Positions 42,919-52,672 are shown, numbered from the stretch's first letter. The stretch is DNA of 64,000 bases from Neotabrizicola shimadae (GCF_019623905.1 NZ_CP069370.1:992001-1056000), one strand, 5' to 3'. Notes: a model not told the origin generated them from the sequence alone. Numbers and translations are program-made.

Positions 42919-44076
42919 GTGACCAAGAAGCTTCTTCGGGGAGAGCATGACCACCGCGTCGGTTTCGCGGAACTCTTCTTTGATCTGGTCTTCGTCTTCG
43001 CGATCACGCAGATCAGCCACCTTCTTCTGCACCATTACGATGTGAAGGGCGCGGTCCAATCCGGGCTCATCCTCCTCGCTGTCTGGTGGGTGTGGATCTA
43101 CACGACCTGGGTGCTGAACCGCCTGGACCCCGAAGCGCCCGCAGTTCGCGGGTTGATCTTCGCCATGATGGTCTGCGGCCTGTTCCTGTCGATGTCGATT
43201 CCGGAGGCATTCGGGGAGCGGGGGTGGGTCTTCGGTCTGGCTTTCGCCGCCATGCAACTCGGCCGCACCCATTTCATGTACCTCGCGGCCGGAAACGACC
43301 AGGTGGTCAAGCGCACCTATCTGCGGATCTTCATCTGGTTCGTTCCGTCAGCTTTGCTGTGGATCGGCGGTGGCCTTGCAGACCCGAATCTGCGGCTCTG
43401 GTTCTGGCTGGCCGCCCTTGTGGTGGAGTATGTCGGACCGGCTGCAGGCTTCTGGCTGCCGGGCCTTGGCAGGGATGTCTCGTCCAACTGGAACGTGAAA
43501 GGCGAACACATTGCCGAACGCGCGGGCCTCTTCGTCATCATCTGCCTGGGTGAGACGCTGCTTGTTTCTGGGGCGACCTTTGCCGACCTCCATTGGGACA
43601 TTGCCGGTCTTCTGGCCTTCCTGTCCTCGGCAACCTCGTCAATCGCGATGTGGTGGGTCTACTTCCACATCGGATACCACCGGGGAAGCACGCAGATCGC
43701 AACGTCGGATGATCCCGGTCGCATCGCCCGCCTTGCGTTCACCTATGCCCACATCCCCATAGTCGCCGGAATCGTGCTGGCTGCCGTTGGCGCCGAACGC
43801 GCCATCGCCCATCCTCATGCGCCGGGCTCGTTGGGTGAAGCCGCATCCATCGTCGGTGGCACAGCATTGTTCCTGGCCGGGAACGGCTGGTTCAAGGCGG
43901 TGTCCAAATGGTTCCCGCTGTCGCATCTTTTCGGCCTTGGGCTTCTTGCCGGCTTGTTCCTGCTGGCGCCCTGGCTGGACCTGCTGATGCTGAACTTGGG
44001 GTCGGCACTTGTGCTGGTGCTTGTCGCGATCTGGGAGGACAGGTCTCTCGCCTCCCATTCTCGCGCGTCCGCCTGA
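42919..44076 (+). CDS. Low-temperature-requirement protein LtrA-like membrane protein
   Basis: 385 residues from GTG 42919. Roughly 10 TM helices. The opening HDHRVGFAELFFDLVFVFAITQISHLL near residue 10 and the WNVKGEHIAERAGLFVIICLGETLL block near 200 are diagnostic of the LtrA family. Biochemical function is unknown in the family. The stop lies 3 bp from the convergent Hint gene. Confidence 0.88.
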   Translation: MTKKLLRGEHDHRVGFAELFFDLVFVFAITQISHLLLHHYDVKGAVQSGLILLAVWWVWIYTTWVLNRLDPEAPAVRGLIFAMMVCGLFLSMSIPEAFGERGWVFGLAFAAMQLGRTHFMYLAAGNDQVVKRTYLRIFIWFVPSALLWIGGGLADPNLRLWFWLAALVVEYVGPAAGFWLPGLGRDVSSNWNVKGEHIAERAGLFVIICLGETLLVSGATFADLHWDIAGLLAFLSSATSSIAMWWVYFHIGYHRGSTQIATSDDPGRIARLAFTYAHIPIVAGIVLAAVGAERAIAHPHAPGSLGEAASIVGGTALFLAGNGWFKAVSKWFPLSHLFGLGLLAGLFLLAPWLDLLMLNLGSALVLVLVAIWEDRSLASHSRASA

Positions 44077-44079
44077 ACG

Positions 44080-44559
44080 TCAGCCGGCGGGGCAGGCGAC
44101 CTCCAGCCCGTGGACGTAGATCACGCAAGGGGACTCGAAGCAAAGTGTCACCACCGAAACCGTCTCGGCGTCCTCGATGCTGATGTATTCGCCATCGACC
44201 AGGCGCGAAACGGGAACCAGAGCCGTCGCCGTTCCGTAAAGCGCCTGTGCCCGCCAGTCGCGCAACAGGATCAACTGACCGGGCGCCAGGCACACATCGG
44301 CATCGGGGCGGTCATGGCCAAGCGCCGAAGCCGAAACCCGGATGACCGTGCCAGCAAGTTCGTCGGTGATCGCTGCGGTCAGCCGCCGGATCCCGTCTCG
44401 GGTGATGATCCTGTCGCCGGGCGCCAGCGTTTCCACGGCGCGTTCGCCCTGGGCGGTCAGCACGGTCGACCCGAAGGCCAGACCCATGGACGTGGTCGGG
44501 GTCGCGATCTGGCGCGGCTCTGCGACAGAAGCGGACTGCCCCTGGTGGGTGATGATCAT
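44080..44559 (-). CDS. Hint (hedgehog/intein-type) domain protein
   Basis: 159 residues. The Hint fold is visible from GLAFGSTVLTAQGERAVETLAPGDRIITRDGIRRL (about residue 26), where the autoprocessing nucleophile position normally Cys or Ser is Ser in GSTV. LAPGQLILLRDWRAQALYG is the block-B/His-like segment, modified here to Q. Such short Hint_2 proteins are abundant in Rhodobacterales, often as the C-terminal part of RTX-type secreted proteins. An RTX gene lies 3 kb away. Confidence 0.82.
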   Translation of the reverse strand: MIITHQGQSASVAEPRQIATPTTSMGLAFGSTVLTAQGERAVETLAPGDRIITRDGIRRLTAAITDELAGTVIRVSASALGHDRPDADVCLAPGQLILLRDWRAQALYGTATALVPVSRLVDGEYISIEDAETVSVVTLCFESPCVIYVHGLEVACPAG

Positions 44560-44738
44560 CCGAAGATGTCCTGTTACTGCTGCTCTTTATGTTTTGTGGT
44601 AGAATAGGGCAGGAATACGGCTCGCGATAGGGGTTTTCGCGGCGCGTTTTTTCCTCTCGCATCCCACTGGCCTTCTTGCTAGAAGGACGCGGATTTTCGG
44701 GGGGTGCTCGGCCGGAGGGGCCGGGGGCTGACCCGTTT

Positions 44739-44823
44739 GCGGGTGTGGCGGAACTGGCAGACGCACCGGATTTAGGTTCCGGCGCCGCAAGGCGTGGGGG
44801 TTCAAATCCCTTCACCCGCACCA
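44739..44823 (+). tRNA. tRNA-Leu (anticodon TAG)
   Basis: 85 nt with encoded CCA. The acceptor GCGGGTG pairs with CACCCGC. The anticodon stem CCGGA/TCCGG and loop TTTAGGT give TAG. A long variable arm (CGCCGCAAGGCG) and T-loop TTCAAAT confirm a class II leucine tRNA. A 6-bp inverted repeat (CCTTCT-TGCT-AGAAGG) lies at 44671-44686 upstream. It is 24 bp upstream of trigger factor. Confidence 0.97.
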
Positions 44824-44847
44824 GAGGAACGGAAAGGTAGAAGACGG

Positions 44848-46182
44848 ATGCAGGTCACCGAGACCCTGAACGAAGGCCTGAAGCGCGCCTACACCATCAC
44901 GGTGACGGCGGCCGAACTGGACGCCAAGGTCCAGGAAAAGCTCATCGAGGCGCAGCCCGATGTCGAGATCAAGGGATTCCGCAAGGGCAAGGTTCCGCTG
45001 GCGATCCTGAAGAAGCAGTTCGGCTCGCGTGTTCTGGGCGATGCGATGCAGGAAGCCATCGACTCTGCCATGAAGGGCCATTTCGATGCCACCGGCGACC
45101 GCCCGGCGCTGCAGCCTGACGTGAAGATGGTCGGCGGCGACAGCTGGAAAGAAGGCCAGGATGTCGTGGTCGAGATGTCGTACGAAGCCCTGCCGCCGAT
45201 TCCCGAATTCGACGCGACCGGCATCGTGCTGGAGCGCCTTGTCGTGAAGGCCGACGATGCGGCCGTCGCAGAAGCGCTGGAGAACCTCGCCGGTTCGGCC
45301 AAGAGCTTCGACGACCGCAAGAAGGGCTCGAAGGCCAAGGATGGCGATCAGGTCGTCATTGATTTCAAGGGCTCGGTGGACGATGTGCCGTTCGACGGCG
45401 GCTCGGCTGAAGACTACCCGCTGGTCCTGGGATCGGGGTCGTTCATCCCCGGCTTCGAAGAGCAGCTGGTGGGCGCCAAGGCCGGTGACGAGGTCAAGGT
45501 CAACGTGACCTTCCCGGAAAACTATGGCGCGGCCCATCTGGCCGGCAAGGCCGCCGTGTTCGACTGCACGATCAAGTCGGTGAAGGAGCCGAAGCCCGCC
45601 GAGATCGACGACGAACTGGCGAAGAAGTTCGGTGCCGAGGATCTGGCCGCCCTGAAGGGCCAGATCGCCGAGCGCCTGGAGGCCGAATACAAGGGCGCCT
45701 CGCGCGCGGTGCTGAAGCGCAAGCTTCTGGACCAGCTGGACGCGCTGGTGAAGTTCGACCTGCCGCCGGCCCTGGTCGAGGCCGAGGCCGCGCAGATCGC
45801 CCACCAGCTGTGGCACGAAGAGCATCCGGAAGAGCACGGCCACCAGCATGGGTCCATTGAGGCCACGGACGAGCACAAGATGCTTGCCGAACGCCGCGTG
45901 CGCCTGGGCCTCTTGCTGGCCGAGGTCGGCCGGAAGGCCGAAGTCACCGTCAGCGATGCCGAGATGACCCAGGCCGTGCTTGCGGCGGCCCGCCAGTATC
46001 CGGGCCAGGAACGCGCCTTCTTCGAATTCGTGCAGAAGAACGCCCAGATGCAGCAGCAACTGCGCGCGCCGATCTTCGAAGACAAGGTTGTCGATCACAT
46101 CGTGGCCATGGCCAAGGTTTCCGACAAGGAGACCTCGAAGGACGACCTGCAGAAGGCCGTCGAGGCTCTGGACGAGCTCTGA
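44848..46182 (+). CDS. tig: Trigger factor (ribosome-associated chaperone/PPIase)
   Basis: 444 residues. Ribosome-binding domain with the signature [21 protein letters not shown] near residue 34. The FKBP-like PPIase is about 160-250 ([44 protein letters not shown]). The C-terminal helical chaperone arms follow. A histidine-rich loop ([14 protein letters not shown]) near residue 327 is unusual and could bind metal. Unlike in many bacteria, clpP-clpX-lon do not follow. Confidence 0.97.
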   Translation: MQVTETLNEGLKRAYTITVTAAELDAKVQEKLIEAQPDVEIKGFRKGKVPLAILKKQFGSRVLGDAMQEAIDSAMKGHFDATGDRPALQPDVKMVGGDSWKEGQDVVVEMSYEALPPIPEFDATGIVLERLVVKADDAAVAEALENLAGSAKSFDDRKKGSKAKDGDQVVIDFKGSVDDVPFDGGSAEDYPLVLGSGSFIPGFEEQLVGAKAGDEVKVNVTFPENYGAAHLAGKAAVFDCTIKSVKEPKPAEIDDELAKKFGAEDLAALKGQIAERLEAEYKGASRAVLKRKLLDQLDALVKFDLPPALVEAEAAQIAHQLWHEEHPEEHGHQHGSIEATDEHKMLAERRVRLGLLLAEVGRKAEVTVSDAEMTQAVLAAARQYPGQERAFFEFVQKNAQMQQQLRAPIFEDKVVDHIVAMAKVSDKETSKDDLQKAVEALDEL

Positions 46183-46209
46183 TCGCGTAGCACCGACGCG
46201 GATCGGCAG

Positions 46210-46241
46210 AAGGGCGGCCGAAGGGCCGCCCTTTCGCTTTC
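46210..46241 (+). terminator. Terminator of tig
   Basis: AAGGGCGGCC (46210-46219) and GGCCGCCCTT (46224-46233) form a perfect 10-bp stem with a GAAG loop, followed by TCGCTTT. Confidence 0.85.
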
Positions 46242-46327
46242 GCGTCATCTTGCGACAGCCTGTGTCGCGCTGGCGCGGGCAGGGCGAAGGGCCGGCGCAT
46301 AGGGTTGCGAAAACCCGGGCTCCGTTC

Positions 46328-47302
46328 ATGCCATTCCTTCGTTCTGCGCCGCTGGCCGGCATCCTGTGCTTGCTTGTCGGGCTCGCGGTCTTTTCGGTTC
46401 AGGACCTCGTCCTGAAACTCCTCTCCAGCCGCTATCCGCTCTACCAGATCATGCTGATGCGCGGCTTGGTCAGCTTCCCGCTGCTTCTTCTCATGGTCCG
46501 GGCCGAGGGCGGCCTGCACCTTCTGTTCACGCCCGGCCTGCCCGCCATGATCCTGCGGGGGGTCGTGATGTTCGTGGCCTACGCCGCCTTCTACCTTGCC
46601 CTGGCGGCCCTGCCGTTGCCGACCTCGGTTGCGCTCTACTTCTCCGGGCCACTGTTCATCACCCTCTTGTCGGTCCTGGTTCTGCGAGAAAGAGTCGGAC
46701 TTGTGGGTTGGGCGGCCGTCCTCATCGGCTTTGCCGGCGTCGTGGTCATGGTGCGCCCAGGCAGCGGGATCTTCGACTGGGCCTCGCTGTTGCCGGTGCT
46801 GTCCGGTCTGACCTACGGGGTCGCGATGATCGCGGCGCGGAAGATGGGGGCGACCGAGTCCGCAGGAGCCATGGCCTTCTGGGGAAACGCCGTCTTCATT
46901 GTCATCGCGGCGGGCTTGGCGCTGGTCTTTGCAGGGGGGTCCCTTGGCGGGGACATGCACCCCAGCCTGTCCTTCCTGATGCGCGGATGGGAATCTGCCC
47001 CGCTTCCCGATCTTGGCCTCATGGCCGCGACCGGCGTGATCGCCGCAATCGGGCTGTGGCTTCTGACCACCGCCTATCGGCTGGCCCAGGCCAGCACGGT
47101 TGCGCCCTTCGAATACACGGCCATGATCTGGGGCGTGATCTGGGGCTGGACGATCTGGGGCGAATGGCCGGATGCCCTTGGCTGGCTCGGGATCGCCGCG
47201 ATCATCGGGGCGGGGCTTGCCATGGCTTTGGCCCGCGCTGCCCCGCGCGAGTCGGGGCACGCGGTCGAGGCCCCTGGAAGCGATCCCACGTCCGACAGAT
47301 AG
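46328..47302 (+). CDS. EamA/DMT-family transporter
   Basis: 324 residues with ten TM helices in two EamA repeats. The first has VFSVQDLVLKLLSSRYPLYQIMLMRGLVSF, matching the S-adenosylmethionine/riboflavin-uptake-like DMT branch; the second has TTAYRLAQASTVAPFEYTAMIWGVIWGW. The substrate is unresolved. ATG 46328 is chosen because the upstream frame crosses the tig terminator. Its stop is 27 bp from the convergent RTX gene. Confidence 0.86.
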   Translation: MPFLRSAPLAGILCLLVGLAVFSVQDLVLKLLSSRYPLYQIMLMRGLVSFPLLLLMVRAEGGLHLLFTPGLPAMILRGVVMFVAYAAFYLALAALPLPTSVALYFSGPLFITLLSVLVLRERVGLVGWAAVLIGFAGVVVMVRPGSGIFDWASLLPVLSGLTYGVAMIAARKMGATESAGAMAFWGNAVFIVIAAGLALVFAGGSLGGDMHPSLSFLMRGWESAPLPDLGLMAATGVIAAIGLWLLTTAYRLAQASTVAPFEYTAMIWGVIWGWTIWGEWPDALGWLGIAAIIGAGLAMALARAAPRESGHAVEAPGSDPTSDR

Positions 47303-47329
47303 GCGATCTGGGCCGGTCCAACCCCGGAC

Positions 47330-48679
47330 TCAGCTCAGCAGTATGTCCGAAGCCTGCATCGAGACATTTCCGGAAAAGAAGGCAATGGCATCCACGCCGC
47401 CTGAGGGATCGCTTCCGTTGCGGTCCCAAACCAGCATCGTCTCGTTGGCGACACTGTCATAGACCAGAACGAACTGGCCCTGGGGCCCGACTGCCGTTCC
47501 GACCGAGAGCCTGTCTTCGGGCAACCGGCCGGTCAGCTCGTAGCCGGTGGCATAGAAAGCGGCGATGGACAGGCGGTCCACACCGGTTTCGAAATCCGTG
47601 ACAAGGGTGCGACCCAGCTCTGAATTGCGGAAGACGAAAAGGTCGCTCCCAAGCCCTCCGGTCAGCGTCGCGCCATCGGCAGACGAGAACAGCCTGTCAT
47701 TGCCTTCGCCGCCATCTGCCGTATCGGCGCCATGCCCGGGCGCGATCGTGTCATTTCCCGCGCCCCCGAACAGCTGGTCGTCATCCTGGCCACCCTGGAT
47801 CATGTCGTTTCCACCGGCTCCGAACAGCGTATCGTTGCCCTCCCAGCCATATAGAATATCGTCGCCGTTCCACGTCGAGGCCACGTCATCGTGGTTCGAT
47901 CCGATGACCTCATATCGCTCGAAGCCGCGGATGACGGACAGTTGCCCATCATCGACGCTGCCATCCGACCCGTCGACGATGAAATAGATCGAGCTGTCTG
48001 CCTGCATGACCCGAAGCAGGTCATCGCCGGCCCCGCCGTACAGGGTGTTTGCCTCGACCGGTGTGTACATCAGCGTGTCGTTGCCACCCATCATCGACAC
48101 TTCGTTCGCGCCGCCACCGACGGTCACGCTGTCGTCGTAGGCGCCGCCCCGGATCGTGTCGTCCCGGTCGCCCACCAGCACGATCAGGCGCTCGACCGAG
48201 GTGAAGGTGGCTTCCAGACCACCCAGAGTGCGGGCATGGATCGAAGGCCCGCTGATCGAGATGTCGGCGGGCGTCAGGTCGGTCAGCCAGAACAGCCCAA
48301 GCGCGTCGATCCCCGCGCCGCCATAGACAGTGGCGTTGCCGATTGCCGTGCAGCTGAAATAGTCGTCCCCGGTGCCGCCGTAGGCAACGCTCAGGCCGGC
48401 AGTGACGACTTCCATCAACTGCATCACATCGCTCCCCGCGCCACCATACAACGTGTCGATGCCCCCATACCCCCCAAGGATCGTGTCATCGCCGTCCCCG
48501 CCGTAGGCCAGATCGCCGCCGTTGCCGGTGTTGATCAGGTCATTTCCGGCACCGGCTTTCAGGGTGTCGTTCCCGTCCATGCCATAGATGGAATCGTCGC
48601 CCCCCAGACCAGAAAGGGAATCGGGGTCGTTCGTGCCTTGCAGCAGCTCCGGGTCGGGGGTGCCGGTCTTGATTGCCAT
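47330..48679 (-). CDS. RTX (hemolysin-type Ca-binding repeat) secreted protein
   Basis: 449 residues without a Sec signal. N-terminal glycine-rich nonapeptides (GLGGDDSIYGMDGNDTL, GGDGDDTILGGYGGIDTLYGG) and a second cluster near residues 270-330 (GWEGNDTLFGAGGND..) follow the GGxGxDxUx pattern that folds into a Ca-dependent beta-roll. The C-terminus ending in VSMQASDILLS fits an uncleaved type I secretion signal. No enzymatic domain is evident, so it may be a surface or biofilm protein. AGGAG precedes the start. No secretion ABC genes adjoin. Confidence 0.9.
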   Translation of the reverse strand: MAIKTGTPDPELLQGTNDPDSLSGLGGDDSIYGMDGNDTLKAGAGNDLINTGNGGDLAYGGDGDDTILGGYGGIDTLYGGAGSDVMQLMEVVTAGLSVAYGGTGDDYFSCTAIGNATVYGGAGIDALGLFWLTDLTPADISISGPSIHARTLGGLEATFTSVERLIVLVGDRDDTIRGGAYDDSVTVGGGANEVSMMGGNDTLMYTPVEANTLYGGAGDDLLRVMQADSSIYFIVDGSDGSVDDGQLSVIRGFERYEVIGSNHDDVASTWNGDDILYGWEGNDTLFGAGGNDMIQGGQDDDQLFGGAGNDTIAPGHGADTADGGEGNDRLFSSADGATLTGGLGSDLFVFRNSELGRTLVTDFETGVDRLSIAAFYATGYELTGRLPEDRLSVGTAVGPQGQFVLVYDSVANETMLVWDRNGSDPSGGVDAIAFFSGNVSMQASDILLS

Positions 48680-48790
48680 TGAACTGAAACTCCTGGGAAA
48701 ATGCCAAAGTCACAATCTGCCGGGGCAGGCTGCATAACCCGGTGGAGCCTAACATGCTTGTTGGAATGATGAATAGTCAGACAGAATGAA

Positions 48791-48816
48791 AAAAGGCGCC
48801 CGGGAGGGCGCCTTTT
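48791..48816 (-). terminator. Bidirectional-type terminator downstream of rplI
   Basis: AAAAGGCGCCC (48791-48801) and GGGCGCCTTTT (48806-48816) form an 11-bp stem with a GGGA loop. On the minus strand it is followed by TTCATTC after the A/T arm. It closes the rpsF-rpsR-rplI operon. Confidence 0.82.
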
Positions 48817-48837
48817 CTTCCGCCTTTTTGGCAGAAA

Positions 48838-49407
48838 TCACTCTTCGGAAGCAGCGCCGCCGATGTCGTCGAACAGTTCGGCGATCTCGAACTCGGCCGC
48901 AGCTTCCGCCTCGGCCGCCAGTTCCTGGATCGACTTGCCCGAAGCCTGAAGTTCGGCTTCTTCGACCGACCGGGCGACGTTCAGCTTCACCTTGACCACG
49001 ACTTCGGGGTGCAGCACCACCGAAACGGTGTGCATCCCCAGGTCCTTGATCGGACGGTCAAGCGTGACCTGCGACCGCGAAAGGGTGAAGCCCGCCTCGG
49101 TCGCGGCATCCGCCGCGTCCCGGTTGGTGACCGAGCCGTAAAGCGCGCCGGCGTCCGAAGCCGAACGGATCACGACGAAGACCTGGCCGTCGAGCTTGGC
49201 GGCGACGGCTTCGGCCTCCTTCTTCGTTTCCAGGTTGTCGGCTTCGAGCTGTGCCTTGCGGGCCTCGAACGACTTGATGTTCGCCTCGTTGGCGCGCAGC
49301 GCCTTGCCCTGGGGCAGGAGGAAGTTGCGGGCGTAGCCGTCCTTGACGGTCACGACTTCGCCCATCTGGCCGAGCTTGGCCACGCGCTGGAGAAGGATCA
49401 CTTGCAT
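48838..49407 (-). CDS. rplI: 50S ribosomal protein L9
   Basis: 189 residues. N-terminal [36 protein letters not shown] and the central helix are canonical; the C-terminal domain has [12 protein letters not shown]. About 40 extra residues, Ala/Glu-rich and acidic, form a tail typical of Rhodobacterales L9. It lies 13 bp downstream of rpsR. Confidence 0.97.
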   Translation of the reverse strand: MQVILLQRVAKLGQMGEVVTVKDGYARNFLLPQGKALRANEANIKSFEARKAQLEADNLETKKEAEAVAAKLDGQVFVVIRSASDAGALYGSVTNRDAADAATEAGFTLSRSQVTLDRPIKDLGMHTVSVVLHPEVVVKVKLNVARSVEEAELQASGKSIQELAAEAEAAAEFEIAELFDDIGGAASEE

Positions 49408-49420
49408 TTCAGTAATCTCC

Positions 49421-49648
49421 TCACTTCACGGCATAGGGCAGAAGAGCCAAGAACCGCGCGCGCTTGATAGCGGCGGCAAGCTCACGCTGCTTCTTGGCCG
49501 AAACGGCGGTGATACGGGACGGCACGATCTTGCCGCGCTCCGAGATATAGCGCTGCAGCAGACGCGTGTCCTTGTAGTCGATCGCCGGGGCATTGTCGCC
49601 CGAGAACGGGCAAACCTTGCGGCGACGGAAAAACGGTTTGGTGGCCAT
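49421..49648 (-). CDS. rpsR: 30S ribosomal protein S18
   Basis: 75 residues. [43 protein letters not shown] (shown in part) is the S18 signature; the C-terminus is [14 protein letters not shown]. The single Cys in VCPFSG marks the zinc-independent form with one remaining cysteine. Confidence 0.98.
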   Translation of the reverse strand: MATKPFFRRRKVCPFSGDNAPAIDYKDTRLLQRYISERGKIVPSRITAVSAKKQRELAAAIKRARFLALLPYAVK

Positions 49649-49677
49649 GGTTTATGGTCCTTTCCTGAAGCCTTGGA

Positions 49678-50127
49678 TCAACGACGGAAGCCGCCGGCCG
49701 GGCGGTCGCCACGGTCGGGACGGTCACCGAAGCTGCGCTCGCGACGCTCACCGCCGCCGAAGCCGCCCTCGGGACGGTCGCCACGGTCGCCACGGTCACG
49801 CTCGTCGCGCTTCTGCATCTGGACCGACGGGCCTTCGGCGTGCTGGTCGACCTTGATGGTCAGCACGCGCATCACGTCGTCATGCAGGCGCATCAGGCGT
49901 TCCATTTCCTGCACGGCGGCCGCCGGGGCGTCCGACTTCAGCAGGGCATAGTGGCCCTTGCGGTTCTTGTTGATCTTGTAGGCCATCGTCTTGACGCCCC
50001 AGTACTCGCTTTCCACGACCTTGCCGCCGTTGTCCGCGAGGACGGTGGAGAAGTGTTCGACAAGGCCTTCGGCCTGGGCGCTGGACAGATCCTGGCGCGA
50101 GATGAAGACATGCTCGTAAAGCGGCAT
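49678..50127 (-). CDS. rpsF: 30S ribosomal protein S6
   Basis: 149 residues from ATG 50127 ([15 protein letters not shown]). The core ends near residue 105. The C-terminal tail is rich in Arg/Gly/Asp repeats ([18 protein letters not shown]...), longer than the E. coli glutamate tail and resembling RGG-type RNA-binding tails. The longer frame to 50205 is rejected on family length. Confidence 0.97.
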   Translation of the reverse strand: MPLYEHVFISRQDLSSAQAEGLVEHFSTVLADNGGKVVESEYWGVKTMAYKINKNRKGHYALLKSDAPAAAVQEMERLMRLHDDVMRVLTIKVDQHAEGPSVQMQKRDERDRGDRGDRPEGGFGGGERRERSFGDRPDRGDRPAGGFRR

Positions 50128-50477
50128 GTGTACTCCGATTTTCGGGCGCATTTCAAAGGACGGCGATCCCGGCCGCTCCGTCCACGAGAGTATGCGCCGG
50201 GTCAAGCAGGGCTTGCGGCGGGATGCGGCCTTATAAACGCCCGCGCCCTGGATGCAAGCGCGAAGTCGCGGAAAGCTAAGGTGTTGGACGGGCGATCATG
50301 GGCAATTATGAACGCCGAGTTAATACGAAAACGTAACGCATTGATTTTAAATGGTCGTGCCAAGCGTCCGAGCTCGGACGCCCCTGCCAGGGCCGGGCCG
50401 TCGCAAGCCTCTCGCAGCGACCCGGCGTTGCGCCTTTCGCGGCCAAAGGCTATTCGGGGCCAAACAGGGGGACCCAG
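50128..50477. promoter_or_regulatory. 350-bp divergent intergenic region rpsF / fabD
   Basis: No gene is seen. The region must hold the minus-strand rpsF promoter and the plus-strand fabD promoter and contains repeat copy B in its fabD-proximal half. It is locally more AT-rich around 50295-50350 than its neighbours. GGGGGACCC supports the fabD start. Confidence 0.6.
50308..50382 (+). repeat. Composite palindromic element, copy B
   Basis: Aligns without gaps to copies A and C: AGTTAA at 50318-50323, TAACGCATTGATTTT, then the full 18-bp palindrome GCGTCCGAGCTCGGACGC at 50364-50381. The first CtrA-like half-site is degenerate (TGAA-N7-TTAA). It ends 95 bp upstream of fabD. Confidence 0.78.
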
Positions 50478-51407
50478 ATGAGCAAGGCATTCGTCTTTCC
50501 GGGACAGGGCGCGCAGACCATCGGCATGGGCAAGGCCTTGGCCGAGGCCTATCCGGCCGCCAGGGCCGTGTTCGAGGAAGTCGATGCCGCACTCGGCGAA
50601 AAGCTGTCCGACCTGATCTGGTCCGGCACCATCGAAGACCTGACGCTGACGGCCAATGCGCAACCTGCCCTCATGGCCACCTCGATCGCCGCCCTTCGCG
50701 CCATGCAGGCCGAAGGCTTCGGGCTCGACCTCACCTCCTTCGTGGCCGGCCATTCGCTCGGCGAATACTCGGCGCTTTGTGCCGCAGGCGCGCTGGACCT
50801 GTCCGACACCGCCCGTCTGCTGCGCATCCGCGGCATCGCGATGCAGGAAGCCGTCCCGGTTGGCCTCGGCGCCATGGCGGCTCTTCTCGGGCTCGATTTC
50901 GCCGCCGCCGCCGAAGTGGCGGAAGAGGCGGCCAAGGGCGAAGTCTGCCAGGCCGCAAATGACAATGACCCGGCTCAAGTCGTCGTCTCCGGTCACAAGG
51001 CCGCCGTCGAGCGGGCCCTGGAGATTGCCAAGTCGCGCGGCGCAAAGCGGGCGATCCTGCTGCCGGTCAGCGCCCCCTTCCACTGCGCCCTGATGCAGCC
51101 CGCCGCAGACCGCATGGCCCTTGCCTTGGCCGAGGTGACGATCAGGGCACCTGCTGTACCGGTGGTCGCAAATGTCCGCGCCGAGGCGGTGACAGACCCC
51201 GAGACGATCCGTCGCCTCCTGGTGGAACAGGTTACCGGTTCGGTCCGCTGGCGAGAGTCGGTCCTGTGGATGGCCGGGCAGGGCGTCACCGAGTTCTGGG
51301 AAATCGGCGCCGGCAAGGCGCTTTCGGGCATGGTAAAGCGCATCGCCAAGGACGCAGCCACACGGTCGATTGGCACGCCCGAAGACATCGCGGCGCTCAA
51401 GGGCTGA
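50478..51407 (+). CDS. fabD: Malonyl-CoA:ACP transacylase
   Basis: 309 residues. Transfers malonyl from CoA to ACP. N-terminal FVFPGQGAQTIGMGK, nucleophile Ser93 in VAGHSLGEYSAL, and His near residue 204 in LPVSAPFHCALMQPA. It leads fabD-fabG-acpP, with fabG 14 bp downstream. Confidence 0.97.
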   Translation: MSKAFVFPGQGAQTIGMGKALAEAYPAARAVFEEVDAALGEKLSDLIWSGTIEDLTLTANAQPALMATSIAALRAMQAEGFGLDLTSFVAGHSLGEYSALCAAGALDLSDTARLLRIRGIAMQEAVPVGLGAMAALLGLDFAAAAEVAEEAAKGEVCQAANDNDPAQVVVSGHKAAVERALEIAKSRGAKRAILLPVSAPFHCALMQPAADRMALALAEVTIRAPAVPVVANVRAEAVTDPETIRRLLVEQVTGSVRWRESVLWMAGQGVTEFWEIGAGKALSGMVKRIAKDAATRSIGTPEDIAALKG

Positions 51408-51421
51408 AGAAGGGAACGGAC

Positions 51422-52159
51422 ATGTTCGATCTGACGGGAAAATCGGCGCTGATCACCGGCGCCTCGGGCGGGATCGGCGGTGCCATCGCCAAGGCGCTGC
51501 ACGGTGCCGGAGCAACGGTTGCCCTGTCGGGAACGCGCACCGGGCCGCTTGAAGACTTGGCGGCAGAACTGGGGTCGCGTGTGCATGTGCTACCCTGCGA
51601 CCTTTCTGATGCCACCGCCGTCGAGGCGTTGCCCAAGCAGGCGATCGAGTCGATGGGTGCGGTTGACGTGTTGGTCAACAATGCCGGCATCACCCGCGAC
51701 AACCTCTTCATGCGCATGTCGGACGAGGAATGGCAGTCGGTGATCGACGTCAACCTGACCTCGACCTTCCGTCTTTGTCGCGGTGTGCTGCGCGGCATGA
51801 TGAAGTCGCGGTGGGGCCGCATCGTGAACATCTCCTCCGTGGTGGGGGCCACCGGCAACCCGGGCCAGGGAAACTATGCGGCCTCGAAGGCCGGGATGGT
51901 CGGCATGTCGAAAAGCCTCGCCGCCGAGGTGGCAAGCCGCAACATCACGGTGAACTGCGTGGCGCCGGGCTTCATTACCACGGCCATGACCGACAAGCTG
52001 AACGACGACCAGAAGGCGCGGATCCTGACGCAGGTTCCGGCCGGCCGCATGGGCACGGCAGAAGAGATCGGCGCGGCAGTCCTGTACCTTTCCAGCCCCG
52101 AGGCAGGCTATGTCACCGGCGCCGTCCTTCACGTCAATGGCGGTATGGCCATGATCTGA
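51422..52159 (+). CDS. fabG: 3-oxoacyl-ACP reductase
   Basis: 245 residues. SDR with TGASGGIG near residue 13, NNAG, Ser in NISSVVGATG and the YAASKAG catalytic pair near 150-155. C-terminal SPEAGYVTGAVLHVNGGMAM is typical of FabG. NADPH-dependent reduction of beta-ketoacyl-ACP. The start at 51422 follows GAAGGGAACGG. Confidence 0.97.
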   Translation: MFDLTGKSALITGASGGIGGAIAKALHGAGATVALSGTRTGPLEDLAAELGSRVHVLPCDLSDATAVEALPKQAIESMGAVDVLVNNAGITRDNLFMRMSDEEWQSVIDVNLTSTFRLCRGVLRGMMKSRWGRIVNISSVVGATGNPGQGNYAASKAGMVGMSKSLAAEVASRNITVNCVAPGFITTAMTDKLNDDQKARILTQVPAGRMGTAEEIGAAVLYLSSPEAGYVTGAVLHVNGGMAMI

Positions 52160-52308
52160 CGTCCCCTTGGCTGCGGGAAAGCGTTTGCCTTGCGTCCCCC
52201 CGCTTGCTATGGGAGCGAACGATGCGGGTCGGGAAACCGGCCCCCCTTGGTACAGGCCAGGGTAGAGACAACTAGGCGGGCAGGGCCCGCGGGAACAGAG
52301 GAAGTGAC

Positions 52309-52542
52309 ATGAGCGACATCGCCGATCGCGTGAAGAAGATCGTCGTCGAGCATCTGGGCGTGGAAGAGGACAAGGTGACCGAGAATGCCTCGTTCATCGA
52401 CGACCTCGGCGCAGACTCGCTGGATACCGTCGAACTGGTGATGGCTTTCGAGGAAGAGTTCTCGATCGAGATCCCGGACGACGCGGCCGAGACCATCCAG
52501 ACCTTCGGCGATGCGGTGAAGTTCATCTCCTCCGCCGTCTGA
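52309..52542 (+). CDS. acpP: Acyl carrier protein
   Basis: 77 residues, acidic. Phosphopantetheine attachment site Ser37 in [29 protein letters not shown] precedes the ATG. 149 bp separate it from fabG, room for its own promoter to supply this abundant protein. In related genomes acpP is normally followed directly by fabF; here five genes intervene. Confidence 0.98.
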   Translation: MSDIADRVKKIVVEHLGVEEDKVTENASFIDDLGADSLDTVELVMAFEEEFSIEIPDDAAETIQTFGDAVKFISSAV

Positions 52543-52564
52543 TCCTTCCGTCAGGACGGACAGC

Positions 52565-52595
52565 AGGGCGCCCCGTGGGGCGCCCTTTGCTTTTT
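52565..52595 (+). terminator. Terminator of acpP
   Basis: AGGGCGCCC (52565-52573) and GGGCGCCCT (52578-52586) form a perfect 9-bp stem with a CGTG loop, followed by TTGCTTTTT. Confidence 0.9.
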
Positions 52596-52672
52596 CCGCA
52601 GGTCCCGGCGAATTGTCACTGCGGCGCCGTCGAGGCTCTGGCATGATCTCCCGGCGCAGCGGGGAGGGTGAC

